From positions 1 through 21,170 of the IMG/VR virus record IMGVR_UViG_3300027759_000501: a stretch of 21,170 nucleotides of DNA; one strand, given 5' to 3'. The DNA is from a virus. This document shows, piece by piece, positions 5,128 through 13,335 of this stretch. The notes below the pieces were generated by a model. The model saw only the letters and a program-made list of their open reading frames with translations. It had not been told where the DNA came from and ran no database searches. A program made the position numbers and the translations under genes. Numbering within the stretch: the stretch's first letter is position 1; each line of letters opens with the position of its first letter.

Positions 5128-8019
5128 TTAAAATTTAGAAATAACATGCCAGTTTGTCCCATCGCTTATTATTGTTACAGTCGAATATTGAAGCGATAAT
5201 ACATATGTTATAGCTCCATCAATTGTTTCTGAATTTAATGGGTCTATTGTAACGGTATTGGCAGAATTATCTGTCTTTTTAAAAATATGAATCCGACCTG
5301 GGGTGTCATTTGCTGAATGACTAAGATTTGCAATAATAGCACCAGATGTTGCATTGCAAAGAATTGTTGTATCACCACGATAAACATACGCGTTTGCGGT
5401 TGTTGTTGCGTTTTTAAATGCGTTAACGCCAAATCCACCAGTAATGCTTACATACGATAAATTTGATACGCGAAGCAAACCAGTATTATTTGAAGACCCA
5501 AATTGTAATTCTGATGAGGCATTTGCATAACTGCTATTTCTTGTGTTTATTCTTGCAGCACTTGTAAAAGCTAATGGTGATGATTGATTCCAAAAAACCA
5601 TTCCTTGATCAGAACCATCTTTAATATGTAATGATCTTGGCACAAGTAGGCTTTTACTTGAGGGTATGTTTTGTTCTGGGCCTGCTAGCACAAGTGGTAA
5701 ATCCAAACTAGTACCTGATATACCTAATGGAAATTGTCCAATCGGAACAGTTGCCCACAAATGCCTAGACCTAAGTGCTTTCCCAGCACTATTTAAATGC
5801 AATGAGTCTTGCATTAGCCCTTTTGCATTAGCTTTTGCCCAACTCCTGAATAAATACCTCGCATCAAAAAATGTTTGATCTTTTTCTAATGCAAAATCAG
5901 TCATGGCTTGGCATTGCAAATCAACCGTTGCTTCACTTACGACTCCGGGCTGAGTAAAATCAACATAATGCGGCCCAACCATGATCCAATCTGTATTGGC
6001 AAATCCTGATGCTTTTGATTGATCGTAGATAGCCCTGAATCCCCCACCAGCGTCCCACTCTGTACGCCCAGTTTCCAAAAATGAACATTGCATTACATCT
6101 GGTGCTAGTCCTGACCAAATTGGATTGAATATATCATTTGGAATATTTATTTCACTTGGCGAGAATCCAGAAGGAGCCTCAAACGGTACATATATTACAC
6201 CTCCACCAAGAGAATTGTAAATGCCAGCAGTTACAATTTCTAATGCAGTTCCAGAAACAGTAATTCGAATTTTAAATGCCGGGGTATTACTAGTCGGCAA
6301 AGTGTATTCATTATAAACTCCAATTTGGGTTGCGTTTTGTGTACTTACAGAAGTACCAGAGGTCACAGCAGTCCAAGTTCCAACATTTAAACTTGATTCA
6401 TATTCAAGCGAATATGTCCCTGCAGTTGTGTTTGTAATAAATGCTATGGCAAATTTATTACCATAGCGGTGTGTTGTAACACCATTTAAATAGAACTGAT
6501 AAGGTGTTGCACTTACAGGTGCTGTAGCAGTCGTTTTATTGATCCATTTTGTAGTTGCTGTACCACTAGTGGTTACCGAACCACCAAATGGCATTAATCC
6601 AAATGTTCCAGATGGCGCGCCGTTAGCGATTTTTGGTTCTCCAGTAATAAAACTATCACCCCAAGTCATTATTCTGATTGGCGCACTAACTGATCCACTG
6701 TCAAAGGCTGATAGTCTTTTTGCAACATAAGGCTGAGAATTGATGCGATGCCCAAATGTTTGAGGCATTTCTAAATTCAAACTTCTTAGCGTAGCATTGA
6801 AATCTGTAGAAATAGCGGTATTTACCTGTGCATTGGTAGGTGCAGCACCTGCTACAACCTGCCATGTTGCCGCACCACTAGCATCGGTTGCTGTCAATAC
6901 TCGGCCTGTTACCGGAGTGTCGGTATACACAGGCAGCTTGCCAGTAGCATTTGGCAGAGTAATCGTTTTTGCAGATGTGGTAGCAGATTGGACGAGTGAT
7001 GTCCTGTTGTTTACCGATGAAACTCCACTCCCCCATGTCAGAGTGTTCCCGATAAATCTCGTCGTTGTCGTTGGTGATTCATTGCTAGCACCATCAAAAC
7101 CAATAACCGTAGAAGATGCCCCGTCTGAAGTACCTCCGATTGCTATCTGGCAACTCAATGTCCCATTTACTGCTCCGCGATTAATAAAAACATTGTCATT
7201 ACCAGTAGTTATTCCACCGCCAGCCCCATTACCCATTGCTGTATTTCTTACACCAGTAGTTAGTTCTGCCAGTGTATTATTACCAATGCCTAAATTGGCT
7301 GATCCAGTGGTCAACGAGTAAAGCGAGTAAGAACCACAAGCCACATTTCGATCGCCTGTTGTTATTGCTGAAAAATTGCCAGCACCAACAGAAACATTTA
7401 AAAATCCAGAAAATCCAACTGCAGAAAATGCCAATCCACCACTTGATCCCCCAACAGCAACATTGTTGTTTGGCGCTGAACCTGTCGTTGCATCCATGTA
7501 AATGCGACCACCACCAACGGTTAGTTTCCCATTATTGCCTGTGCCTGTGAAGATCAAGCCGCTGTCTGCTCCGAGCGCACCGGCATTGTTGATCTGCACC
7601 GAGCCGGTTGTGCCTGCTGGGGTGGCGGCATTGCCTGCTGCTGGATCCACCGTGTAGATTGGCACTGACGCAGTCGTTTGCCTGGTAATGTCGCGCACCA
7701 GGGTGAGCGTGCCTTTTGCAGCGGTGATCACTGCGGCCGTGCTGTTGTGCTGCGCTTGTATGTCCCAGTACAGCACCGGCTCGTCCTCGGTGGTCGTGTC
7801 GGTATACAGCACCGTGACGATCGCGTTGGTCGTGCTGGTGGTGATAGTACCTGTAGCTGACGATTTCTGGAAAACCGCAGCGGTGTCAGGATCTTTACTG
7901 GATCGTTTTGCTGTAAAAATTAACGAGTACGATCCACCTGGTGTAAATGCCGCAGCACCGTTGGTGAGCGGTATGGTGAAACTCATTGAGTCGCCCCTGT
8001 ATGCAGTGAGTTCGATCAT
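5128..8019 (-). CDS. Tail fibre / receptor-binding protein with SGNH esterase domain
   Basis: 963 residues, the largest gene in the window. Residues 1-115 are a BppU-like N-terminal attachment domain. Residues 180-290 carry YadA-head-like repeats (TTGDRNVACGSYSLYSLTTG, then GSANLGIGNNTL) that build trimeric shafts. An SGNH/GDSL hydrolase follows, with block I GDS at 454-456 (Ser456) and block V DSLH (Asp738, His741). A beta-rich insert (about 505-600) inside it resembles a carbohydrate-binding jelly roll. The C-terminal 80 residues (GDTTILCNATSG to ISDGTNWHVI) form a recurrent fibre tip domain. Probably removes acetyl or other esters from a surface polysaccharide during adsorption (inference). 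The DNA changes from GC-rich (first ~165 codons) to AT-rich, suggesting a swapped distal part. Confidence 0.88.
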   Translation of the reverse strand: MIELTAYRGDSMSFTIPLTNGAAAFTPGGSYSLIFTAKRSSKDPDTAAVFQKSSATGTITTSTTNAIVTVLYTDTTTEDEPVLYWDIQAQHNSTAAVITAAKGTLTLVRDITRQTTASVPIYTVDPAAGNAATPAGTTGSVQINNAGALGADSGLIFTGTGNNGKLTVGGGRIYMDATTGSAPNNNVAVGGSSGGLAFSAVGFSGFLNVSVGAGNFSAITTGDRNVACGSYSLYSLTTGSANLGIGNNTLAELTTGVRNTAMGNGAGGGITTGNDNVFINRGAVNGTLSCQIAIGGTSDGASSTVIGFDGASNESPTTTTRFIGNTLTWGSGVSSVNNRTSLVQSATTSAKTITLPNATGKLPVYTDTPVTGRVLTATDASGAATWQVVAGAAPTNAQVNTAISTDFNATLRSLNLEMPQTFGHRINSQPYVAKRLSAFDSGSVSAPIRIMTWGDSFITGEPKIANGAPSGTFGLMPFGGSVTTSGTATTKWINKTTATAPVSATPYQFYLNGVTTHRYGNKFAIAFITNTTAGTYSLEYESSLNVGTWTAVTSGTSVSTQNATQIGVYNEYTLPTSNTPAFKIRITVSGTALEIVTAGIYNSLGGGVIYVPFEAPSGFSPSEINIPNDIFNPIWSGLAPDVMQCSFLETGRTEWDAGGGFRAIYDQSKASGFANTDWIMVGPHYVDFTQPGVVSEATVDLQCQAMTDFALEKDQTFFDARYLFRSWAKANAKGLMQDSLHLNSAGKALRSRHLWATVPIGQFPLGISGTSLDLPLVLAGPEQNIPSSKSLLVPRSLHIKDGSDQGMVFWNQSSPLAFTSAARINTRNSSYANASSELQFGSSNNTGLLRVSNLSYVSITGGFGVNAFKNATTTANAYVYRGDTTILCNATSGAIIANLSHSANDTPGRIHIFKKTDNSANTVTIDPLNSETIDGAITYVLSLQYSTVTIISDGTNWHVISKF

Positions 8020-8034
8020 TGTTTTCTGGGTGGG

Positions 8035-8062
8035 ATAGTATTTATATTTTGTAAAAAGTCAA
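8035..8062 (-). promoter_or_regulatory. Possible promoter for the tail fibre gene
   Basis: The 48-base gap between the small CxxC gene and the fibre is unusual in this tightly packed operon. On the minus strand it holds TTGACT (8062-8057), a 16-base spacer and TACTAT (8040-8035), in AT-rich sequence ending 16 bases before the fibre ATG. The -35 is close to consensus; the -10 matches 4 of 6. Extra transcription of the fibre and lysis genes would be the effect. Not tested. Confidence 0.35.
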
Positions 8063-8067
8063 GCAAA

Positions 8068-8262
8068 TCAAGGTAGTGGTTGACCTATATTGTTGAGTGC
8101 CTCGCGGCGTTTGGCACATGCCTGGCATGATTGTACTTTGGTACCGAGGACGGCATCAATTACCTTGGCTATAGGTTGTGCCACCCTAGCGACAAGGTCA
8201 CCGAGTTTCACCTGGCGTTGAGTCGCCGGTGGTCCTTGCCATTGCTCGTCAGGATCGGTCAT
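8068..8262 (-). CDS. Small phage protein with CxxC motif (64 aa)
   Basis: A 64-residue soluble protein. The segment VAQPIAKVIDAVLGTKVQSCQACAKRREALN (about 28-58) has an amphipathic helix, a CQAC pair and a KRREALN helix. Short proteins with this C-x-x-C-x-K/R-R-R-E-x-L-N signature are frequent in phage tail regions, often next to the fibre; their function is not established. The start at 8262 overlaps the upstream stop in ATGA; the longer frame to 8394 is a shadow of the upstream gene. Confidence 0.72.
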   Translation of the reverse strand: MTDPDEQWQGPPATQRQVKLGDLVARVAQPIAKVIDAVLGTKVQSCQACAKRREALNNIGQPLP

Positions 8263-9095
8263 GCGGTTGATACTTGTGGGCCAGTTAATACTGGCAGTGA
8301 TCCAAAGCGGTTTGATGTGAAATGCGTATACTGCATGTTCGCGACTCGCGTCTCGGTGGCAACGGCCTGCGGTTCCAGCGGGATGTCGAACCAATCGCTA
8401 AACTGAGTCGACATGTTACCTCCCCATTGCCATGAATCTGGCGTGACTAGAATCACTCCACCTGCTGGTGCAGATCCTACTCGACCGCCGTCATGCCAGT
8501 TCCACCACGTTTTCAATGCTGCAATGTATTGCCATGTCAGTCCGTAAACCGTTTTTGGCAGTGGTGTCGTGCTGTAGTTGAGCGGAACACCGACGCGGAA
8601 TCTGGCTTTTGTCACCGTTGCATAATCCAATCCGTCACCCAAAATGCTTGAAACACATCCGCTTGTAGTTGCATCCGAACAAGTTGCTGGAAGTGTAATG
8701 TATGTTGCTGAATCTGCTGCTATGTCAGCAAAGAAAACTGATACGGTTGATTGGTTTGATCCAGAATCTTCAACCCATGTGAAATCATTTATAATAGCAT
8801 CATCATCAGATCTAGCTGGATCGTAGCCAGACGGCAACAGCGACCCGCAAGAATTATTAAAACGATCAAACCCTCTGAAATTTGATGTCCCTGTAACATA
8901 TTCGTCAGCAGCGTTGTATCCAAACCAATTAGCGGTTTTCCATTCACCTGTTATATTGTAACCAGATGCATATGCTCGACGATATTCTACCCAAGCGCTT
9001 TGGCATTCTGTGCGCGGCGCGGCACCCACTGGCATCGGACAACACCCGCAGGCGTTTAGTAATACGTTCGCCTCTGGTATGGTGGTAACAATCAT
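8259..9095 (-). CDS. Tail-associated protein, cysteine-rich N-terminus (278 aa)
   Basis: Not recognised as a known family. Residues 16-19 read CGCC and Cys31 follows, then an alternation of beta-rich and Trp-rich stretches (WKTANWFGYNAADE, TWWNWHDGG, WQWGGN). Further Cys residues near SCGS, ATCSD and SGCVSS could form disulfides or a metal site. No signal peptide or membrane span. Located in the tail-tip segment between the tape measure and fibre, so a baseplate or fibre-hub component is likely. The start at 9095 (ATGA with upstream stop) replaces a longer frame to 9389 that overlaps the upstream gene. Part of it (about 8640-8990) is more AT-rich than its ends. Confidence 0.75.
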   Translation of the reverse strand: MIVTTIPEANVLLNACGCCPMPVGAAPRTECQSAWVEYRRAYASGYNITGEWKTANWFGYNAADEYVTGTSNFRGFDRFNNSCGSLLPSGYDPARSDDDAIINDFTWVEDSGSNQSTVSVFFADIAADSATYITLPATCSDATTSGCVSSILGDGLDYATVTKARFRVGVPLNYSTTPLPKTVYGLTWQYIAALKTWWNWHDGGRVGSAPAGGVILVTPDSWQWGGNMSTQFSDWFDIPLEPQAVATETRVANMQYTHFTSNRFGSLPVLTGPQVSTA

Positions 9096-9703
9096 CCTCG
9101 GGTGTGGGTTAGAATGCCACCGCACTGGGTTGCCTCGATGGTGCCGCATGCCACAGGCGTGAGGGTAGCAGCGCCGGATGCGACGACGAGTATACCGATT
9201 GGGATGACGATCGTGCCAGTGCCACTCGGTGATGCTGGGTTGGTGTTGCTGGTGTAGCTCTCGGACCCGGTATAGGCGATAGTCCCCCAGGCGGGTGTGC
9301 CACTCGCGGTTACGATGCCGCTGAGAAATACCTGGTCGTCGTCGTCGGTCGCTGGGTCGATGCCAGTCAGCGTAAGTTTGACCAGCCAAGATCCAGTAGT
9401 CGCCAAGACAATGCCACGGTACGGGACGTTGAAATTCTTATCACCACACATAAACAACCCGCCGGAGATTGCTTTGGTGTATGTGCCGTCGTCGACCGTG
9501 ATGATCTCACCGAACGGACATGCGGTTGCTGTCGAGGTCGATGTAACACCCGGCTTCTGCACATTTATGATGGTGCCGTTCGGCGTCTCGCGCAGCACAC
9601 CACCGTTCACCGAGGTGACCGTGGTCGCCCGGATGTAGTTGATGATGTCGCGCACGGTCGTCTCTACCGATCCCCCGCGCTGTGGCATGCTTGGCAGTTT
9701 CAT
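9092..9703 (-). CDS. Tail-tip protein of unknown function (203 aa)
   Basis: A beta-rich, Thr/Gly/Ser-rich 203-residue protein. It starts MKLPSMPQRGGSVETTVRDIINYIRA and continues with a GTIINV strand, then repeated short beta segments and an ATLTPVACGTIEATQCGG end. Composition resembles small structural proteins of the phage tail tip. Four Cys lie in two groups. Start ATG shares one base with the previous stop (TAATG). No enzymatic motif seen. Likely part of the same tail-tip complex as its neighbours. Confidence 0.72.
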   Translation of the reverse strand: MKLPSMPQRGGSVETTVRDIINYIRATTVTSVNGGVLRETPNGTIINVQKPGVTSTSTATACPFGEIITVDDGTYTKAISGGLFMCGDKNFNVPYRGIVLATTGSWLVKLTLTGIDPATDDDDQVFLSGIVTASGTPAWGTIAYTGSESYTSNTNPASPSGTGTIVIPIGILVVASGAATLTPVACGTIEATQCGGILTHTRG

Positions 9704-10437
9704 TAGAAATATAGTGAGTTTTTATCGACCATGATTTTCTTTGCTCCCAGCCATTGCTCGGTTCGGTCCCATTTGTTTTTCTTTCCGGCCTTCACGGCGC
9801 GGTCGGCGCTCTTGATCCACTCGTAGCCAGATGGCGCGTTGGGAAATCCGGATGGGGTCGACCCTTCTTTTGCACCGGCGGTGGATGTTGACGGTGGCCC
9901 GTTGGTAAATGTTGTCGTCTTAGAAAGGATGGGCGCAAAGTCGTCGTAGGTGTCGATGCCCAGGTCGACGGCTTTTGCGTATTTCTCGGCTGCTGCGCTG
10001 AGTGCCGTCCTGTTTGCTGAGGTCTTGCTGTTTTGCCATGTGGCGATTTTCTCGCCGTCGGTGGCGCTCAGTGCGTAGCTGCCGCCGGTGCGGAATTCTG
10101 GATGTTCGAGTAGCGGCCGCGATACCACTGTCCACTCGACCTCGTAGGAAATCTCACCGGCGACGCCTGCTGTGGATCCACCTCCGTCGGCTTCAAACTC
10201 CCGGGTGACTGTCACCGTAAGCTCGCCCTGTAGTGGGTTGGTGCCGCTGATTGGTTCGATCTTTGCGGTGTCTACCTTGCCAATGTAGTCGCCCCATGAT
10301 GTACCCACCGCTGGTGCTGCTGCCAGCAATGTGGCGTAGGGTCCGATGTACAGGAGGTCGGATTGTTTTGCACTGGCCGTTACCCCAATCTGCGGGTAGT
10401 TCGGCTTGAGGTAGGTAATGATTGATTCTGCGGCCAT
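9703..10437 (-). CDS. Tail protein downstream of tape measure (244 aa)
   Basis: Comes directly after the tape measure gene, in the slot usually held by the distal tail protein or a tail-completion protein. The N-terminal ~110 residues are beta-rich (QGELTVTVTREFEADG, EISYEVEWTVVSRPLLEHPEF), the middle is helical (TSANRTALSAAAEKYAKAVDLGIDTYDDF), and the end is basic and aromatic (YEWIKSADRAVKAGKKNKWDRTEQWLGA). Distal tail protein is one candidate; I do not see a decisive motif. The start at 10437 is nine bases after the tape measure stop. Confidence 0.72.
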   Translation of the reverse strand: MAAESIITYLKPNYPQIGVTASAKQSDLLYIGPYATLLAAAPAVGTSWGDYIGKVDTAKIEPISGTNPLQGELTVTVTREFEADGGGSTAGVAGEISYEVEWTVVSRPLLEHPEFRTGGSYALSATDGEKIATWQNSKTSANRTALSAAAEKYAKAVDLGIDTYDDFAPILSKTTTFTNGPPSTSTAGAKEGSTPSGFPNAPSGYEWIKSADRAVKAGKKNKWDRTEQWLGAKKIMVDKNSLYF

Positions 10438-10446
10438 ATGTATATG

Positions 10447-11910
10447 TTACCAGCTAAGTGTGAAGCCGCCATTCTGCGCGGCCTTGAGTGTGTCCTTGAT
10501 CGATGCCAGCAATGGCATCATGCCGTCGCTAGTCTTTTTCATCGGCGTACCGTCGAGACTGAGGCCACGCGATTGGTATGAGTTCACCGCCCTCGATGGC
10601 GCGGTGCTTGGATCTTCACTGGCTTTGATCCGAGCGTCGACCATCGCGGCCGCTGCATTTTTGTTTGCCTCATCTTGGATGTTATACCCAGCCTCTGCCA
10701 TCTTGTTAAGTTCCTCGCGGATGTCGCGCTGGCGCTCGAGCGCTTTGACTGCTTCGTTGTCTCCCTTTAATTTAGCAGTGAGCATAGCAGACTCTTCGTT
10801 GTAGAGCGCCATGTATTCCTTTCGACTTGCCATCTTGTCACGCTCGGCTTGCATCTCTTTTGCTATCTCGCCCTTGTCGATGATCGCCTCGGTGCCTTTG
10901 AGTATCCCGTTAGGGTCCATGTTCACCGGCACATTGGGCGCCTGTGGCTTGTCTTGGGACAATACCCCGTTGGCATCAAAACTTAGGTTTGATGGCAATT
11001 CTGTACCTTTACTTGCCGTTTTATCTAATAGATCCAATGCTTTTGTTAAACCTAATACATAAGGTGTTTTATTAAGTATTGCTCCAAGAACTTTAAGTAT
11101 ATCTGTTAAAAACGCTAAACTGTTTCCAGTAATATCCCCTATATCTTTACCTAGAGAACTTAGGTCGGCGTTGTCAGAGGCCGTGGCTATATCTTCCAGA
11201 GCGGGTAGTAGCCCGACTGTAAATCCGACTGAAAGTTGAGAAAGTTTTGTTTGCATTCCAGACATCGAATCGCCCAGATGGTCAAGAGCAGCTGCGTTAT
11301 CTGCCAGAGTTTTACCTAGTCCACCAACTTGAGTGATAGCATTGGCAAACGCATTCGGATCGTTCAGCACGGCCAGCGCCTTGCCGCCTGATTTTCCAAA
11401 TACCTCCATTGCACGAGCGGTCCGAGTCGCTGGATCTTTTATGCCTGAGATTGCCCTGGCGATGGCTTCGAATGCTTTCGCTGGATCCATGGCCGTGAGT
11501 GCCTCGGCGCTAAGTCCGAGCTTGGCGAACACCCCGGCTGTCTGGTCTCCGTCCTCGTTGACGCCTGCCAGTGCTTTCTGCATTTTGTTGAGCGCATCTG
11601 GTACCGAGTCGGCGGCGAGTCCAGCATTCTCAAATGCTCGTTGCATCACCACCAGTCCCTCACCGGCGGCACCTGTTCTGGTCATCATGTCCTGTAGCGC
11701 ACCGCCCTGGTCGATGGCGCTCTTGATGGCGGCACCCATCGCGACGAATGGCGATGACAGTCCGGCCGCGGCAAGCCCCTTCTTGCCGAGAGACGCGATG
11801 GTCGAGTTGAATGACGACGCATCGGACCGTGCTTTTTTCAATCCCTTGCTGAAGTCTTTATCGCGGAGATAGAGACTGGCGTAGATGCTACCTATACTTC
11901 TCGAGGCCAT
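10447..11910 (-). CDS. Tape measure protein
   Basis: 487 residues, mostly helical, with the classical start SIGSIYASLYLRDKDFSKGLKKARSDASSF (residues 6-35), which is the conserved opening of siphovirus tape measures. Alternating hydrophobic helices follow (GLAAAGLSSPFVAMGAAIK; LSVGFTVGLLPALEDI; LAFLTDILKVLGAIL), then a charged coiled-coil part (EIAKEMQAERDKMASRKEYMALYNEESAMLTAKLKGDNEAV region, about 348-410). Length predicts a tail of about 70 nm by the 1.5 A per residue rule (inference). Its ATG directly follows the stop of the frameshift product (TAA-ATG). An internal patch at about 10980-11160 is markedly AT-rich relative to the rest of the gene. Confidence 0.9.
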   Translation of the reverse strand: MASRSIGSIYASLYLRDKDFSKGLKKARSDASSFNSTIASLGKKGLAAAGLSSPFVAMGAAIKSAIDQGGALQDMMTRTGAAGEGLVVMQRAFENAGLAADSVPDALNKMQKALAGVNEDGDQTAGVFAKLGLSAEALTAMDPAKAFEAIARAISGIKDPATRTARAMEVFGKSGGKALAVLNDPNAFANAITQVGGLGKTLADNAAALDHLGDSMSGMQTKLSQLSVGFTVGLLPALEDIATASDNADLSSLGKDIGDITGNSLAFLTDILKVLGAILNKTPYVLGLTKALDLLDKTASKGTELPSNLSFDANGVLSQDKPQAPNVPVNMDPNGILKGTEAIIDKGEIAKEMQAERDKMASRKEYMALYNEESAMLTAKLKGDNEAVKALERQRDIREELNKMAEAGYNIQDEANKNAAAAMVDARIKASEDPSTAPSRAVNSYQSRGLSLDGTPMKKTSDGMMPLLASIKDTLKAAQNGGFTLSW

Positions 11911-12518
11911 TTACTTGGTGATCTTTTGTTTGAGTAATGCGAGCTTCACTTCGTTTTCCATTGCAGTGATACTGCACCTTTTTTCTGGCTTTGCATATTC
12001 TGGCAGGAAATCTCGGAGTTCTAGATTGCGACCGTTTCGGAGTTTCATCCCTTGAGACTGTGCAATGGTGAGTTGCACACTGGCGACTCGGTATTCGTCG
12101 CGCTTTTGTTTTTCGGTCCAGACTTTGATATAGGCATTGCCACAGTCTGGGTGCATGTTTTCCCACTCGGCCTCGGTCAGTCCGAGTTCAATTCTTGCAA
12201 AGGCGATTTCTTCGTGGTGCTTTTTTTTTCAGCCGTGGTCGACATCGCTTTGAATATCTCACCCACCGCCGCGAACAGACTTTCGTCCTCCTTGTCGGTC
12301 ATGCTGGTGTACATGTCCTCGTGAGTTTTAAATTTCACAAAGTCGTCGTAGGGTAGCAATGCCCAGGCGATCTTGACCATGGCGGACGATAGTCGCTCGC
12401 CTTTGGTGTCTCGGTTCCAATCAAATCCAATGTCGGCCAAGCGCAGGCGCATGAGTCGCGCCGACGCATTGGTCCATTGGATGTCGAATGGCTCACCCGC
12501 TATGGTCATGGAGGCCAT
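11911..12518 (-). CDS. Tail assembly chaperone, -1 frameshift fusion (gpGT-like)
   Basis: A 202-residue product made if ribosomes slip back one base at A-AAA-AAA (minus strand of 12228-12222). Reading 99 codons in frame 0 from 12518, then re-reading one A, gives an open frame through KHHEEIAFARIELGLTEAEW into MHPDCGNAYIKVW and on to TAA at 11911. The T part has a basic C-terminus. In siphoviruses this G/GT pair binds the tape measure and recruits tail-tube subunits, and both products are required in a set ratio. The site lies between the major tail protein and tape measure, exactly where this arrangement is expected. The ATG at 12156 inside the T part could start a separate product but is not needed. 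Confidence 0.82.
12177..12518 (-). CDS. Tail assembly chaperone, unshifted product (gpG-like)
   Basis: The 113-residue frame-0 product. It is acidic and Met/Trp/Asp-containing (IQWTNASARLMRLRLADIGFDW; IAWALLPYDDF), as in the alpha-helical gpG chaperones, and ends with a Ser/Thr/Lys tail after the slippery run (STTAEKKSTTKKSPLQELNSD). It begins two bases after the major tail protein stop. It should be the more abundant product, with the fusion a minority. Structural role in the virion is not expected. Confidence 0.82.
   Translation of the reverse strand: MASMTIAGEPFDIQWTNASARLMRLRLADIGFDWNRDTKGERLSSAMVKIAWALLPYDDFVKFKTHEDMYTSMTDKEDESLFAAVGEIFKAMSTTAEKKSTTKKSPLQELNSD
12222..12228 (-). promoter_or_regulatory. 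Slippery heptamer A-AAA-AAA for -1 frameshifting
   Basis: A run of nine A in the mRNA (plus-strand T at 12221-12229) read GCT-GAA-AAA-AAA-AGC in frame 0. The seven bases fit X-XXY-YYZ. A -1 slip continues open for 103 codons to the tape measure junction, while the +1 alternative is not needed. No downstream pseudoknot was assigned. Confidence 0.8.
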
Positions 12519-12520
12519 GA

Positions 12521-12904
12521 TTAAACGGAGTAAGTTTTCGCACCGTCAATTTTGCAGGAGATCGAGAAGTCGACCGTGCCTTCAAATGAAATCGATTCAT
12601 TCATGGCACCGATCACTGCGTTGAAGCCGATGGTCGCGGCGCTTGGCAAAGTGATGATGAATGCTTTGCTTAACCCGGTGTTGGCTCGGAGGTAGTCCTG
12701 ACCCGTCGAGGCGTTGTCAAACTTACCTGTTAGTTCAAGTGTACCGTTGTCAATGAGTCCGGCCACAAATTCCTTCGCGGTGGAGTCGTTGGTGGTGATA
12801 TCGATGAATGGCACCTCGGCTCCAGAGAGCGTGATGTCATTGATCCCTGTGATAGCCACGGCGTTGACCGAGACTGTGGTGCCGAATGCTTTGCTTTTAG
12901 CCAT
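12521..12904 (-). CDS. Major tail tube protein
   Basis: 127 residues, matching the short tail-tube type of HK97-like siphoviruses. Beta-rich throughout: FGTTVSVNAVAITGINDITLSG, VPFIDITTNDSTAKEFVAGLIDNGTLELTGKF, GTVDFSISCKIDG. The segment FIDITTNDS...KEFVAGLIDNGTLE is the recurrent tail-tube signature. It stacks in rings along the tape measure. No separate Ig-like domain. A 44-base leader with a GUGA-loop hairpin precedes it (12913-12932), shared with the major capsid gene. Followed two bases later by the chaperone. Confidence 0.88.
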   Translation of the reverse strand: MAKSKAFGTTVSVNAVAITGINDITLSGAEVPFIDITTNDSTAKEFVAGLIDNGTLELTGKFDNASTGQDYLRANTGLSKAFIITLPSAATIGFNAVIGAMNESISFEGTVDFSISCKIDGAKTYSV

Positions 12905-12912
12905 GTTTTTGA

Positions 12913-12932
12913 TGTCTGCTTCACAGCAGTCA
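12913..12932 (-). promoter_or_regulatory. Leader hairpin (GUGA loop) before the major tail gene
   Basis: In the mRNA the stem CUGCU/AGCAG closes a GUGA tetraloop. Below it an A-A mismatch is followed by G-C and U-A pairs. The 18-mer GACTGCTGTGAAGCAGAC ends 9 bases before the ATG, with an A-rich tract upstream. The spacer ATCAAAAAC has no Shine-Dalgarno. The same 18-mer and spacing occur before the major capsid gene. Confidence 0.7.
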
Positions 12933-12948
12933 GTTTTTTATTGTTAGT

Positions 12949-13335
12949 TTAGTTGGTGAGTGAGTGACCTCGGTATTCCACGAGTTCGCCGTAGAGCTTC
13001 GTGTCGGTTTCGTAGGTGGAGTTGGACGATGAGAATGATAGTGAGGTGCTGCTTGAGCCGGGGAGTGTGATGCCCTCGATGTCGGTCTTGAGTGCCGCCG
13101 TGATTGCGATCACCGACACCTTGGTCTTCGCCCATATAGAAAACTGGATGAGCGGAAATGATAGTGACCTGTTGCCGTCGTTAGTATTTTCGGACAGAGT
13201 GCTGACCGTCTGCGCGACGATGTAGGGTGCCACCGCGTCACCGTCGGCGATGTCCCAGAAGAACCGATTGCCGATGAGCGGCGAGAGTGTGGCACCTGCT
13301 ACCACCGCATCATAGATGTCTGATTGGTAGCTCAT
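12949..13335 (-). CDS. Tail terminator / tail completion protein (DUF3168-like)
   Basis: 128 residues. The start SDIYDAVVAGATLSPLIGNRFFWDIADGDAVAPYIVAQTVS is typical of the DUF3168 family (gpU/gp17-like), which caps the tail tube and joins it to the head. Then a strand-rich body (LSFPLIQFSIWAKTKVSVIAI) and an end rich in Ser. The ATG overlaps the gp10-like gene stop as ATGA. Between its stop and the tail gene lies the 44-base leader carrying the hairpin. Confidence 0.83.
   Translation of the reverse strand: MSYQSDIYDAVVAGATLSPLIGNRFFWDIADGDAVAPYIVAQTVSTLSENTNDGNRSLSFPLIQFSIWAKTKVSVIAITAALKTDIEGITLPGSSSTSLSFSSSNSTYETDTKLYGELVEYRGHSLTN

Noticed and set aside
6797-7321. 174-codon plus-strand frame within the fibre gene
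   Set aside because: Val/Pro/Leu-rich antisense of the repetitive fibre; no known protein pattern.
11911-12156. An independent 81-residue gene before the tape measure
   Set aside because: The frame is open further upstream and meets a slippery A-run in the preceding gene; a frameshift fusion explains it better than a separate start.
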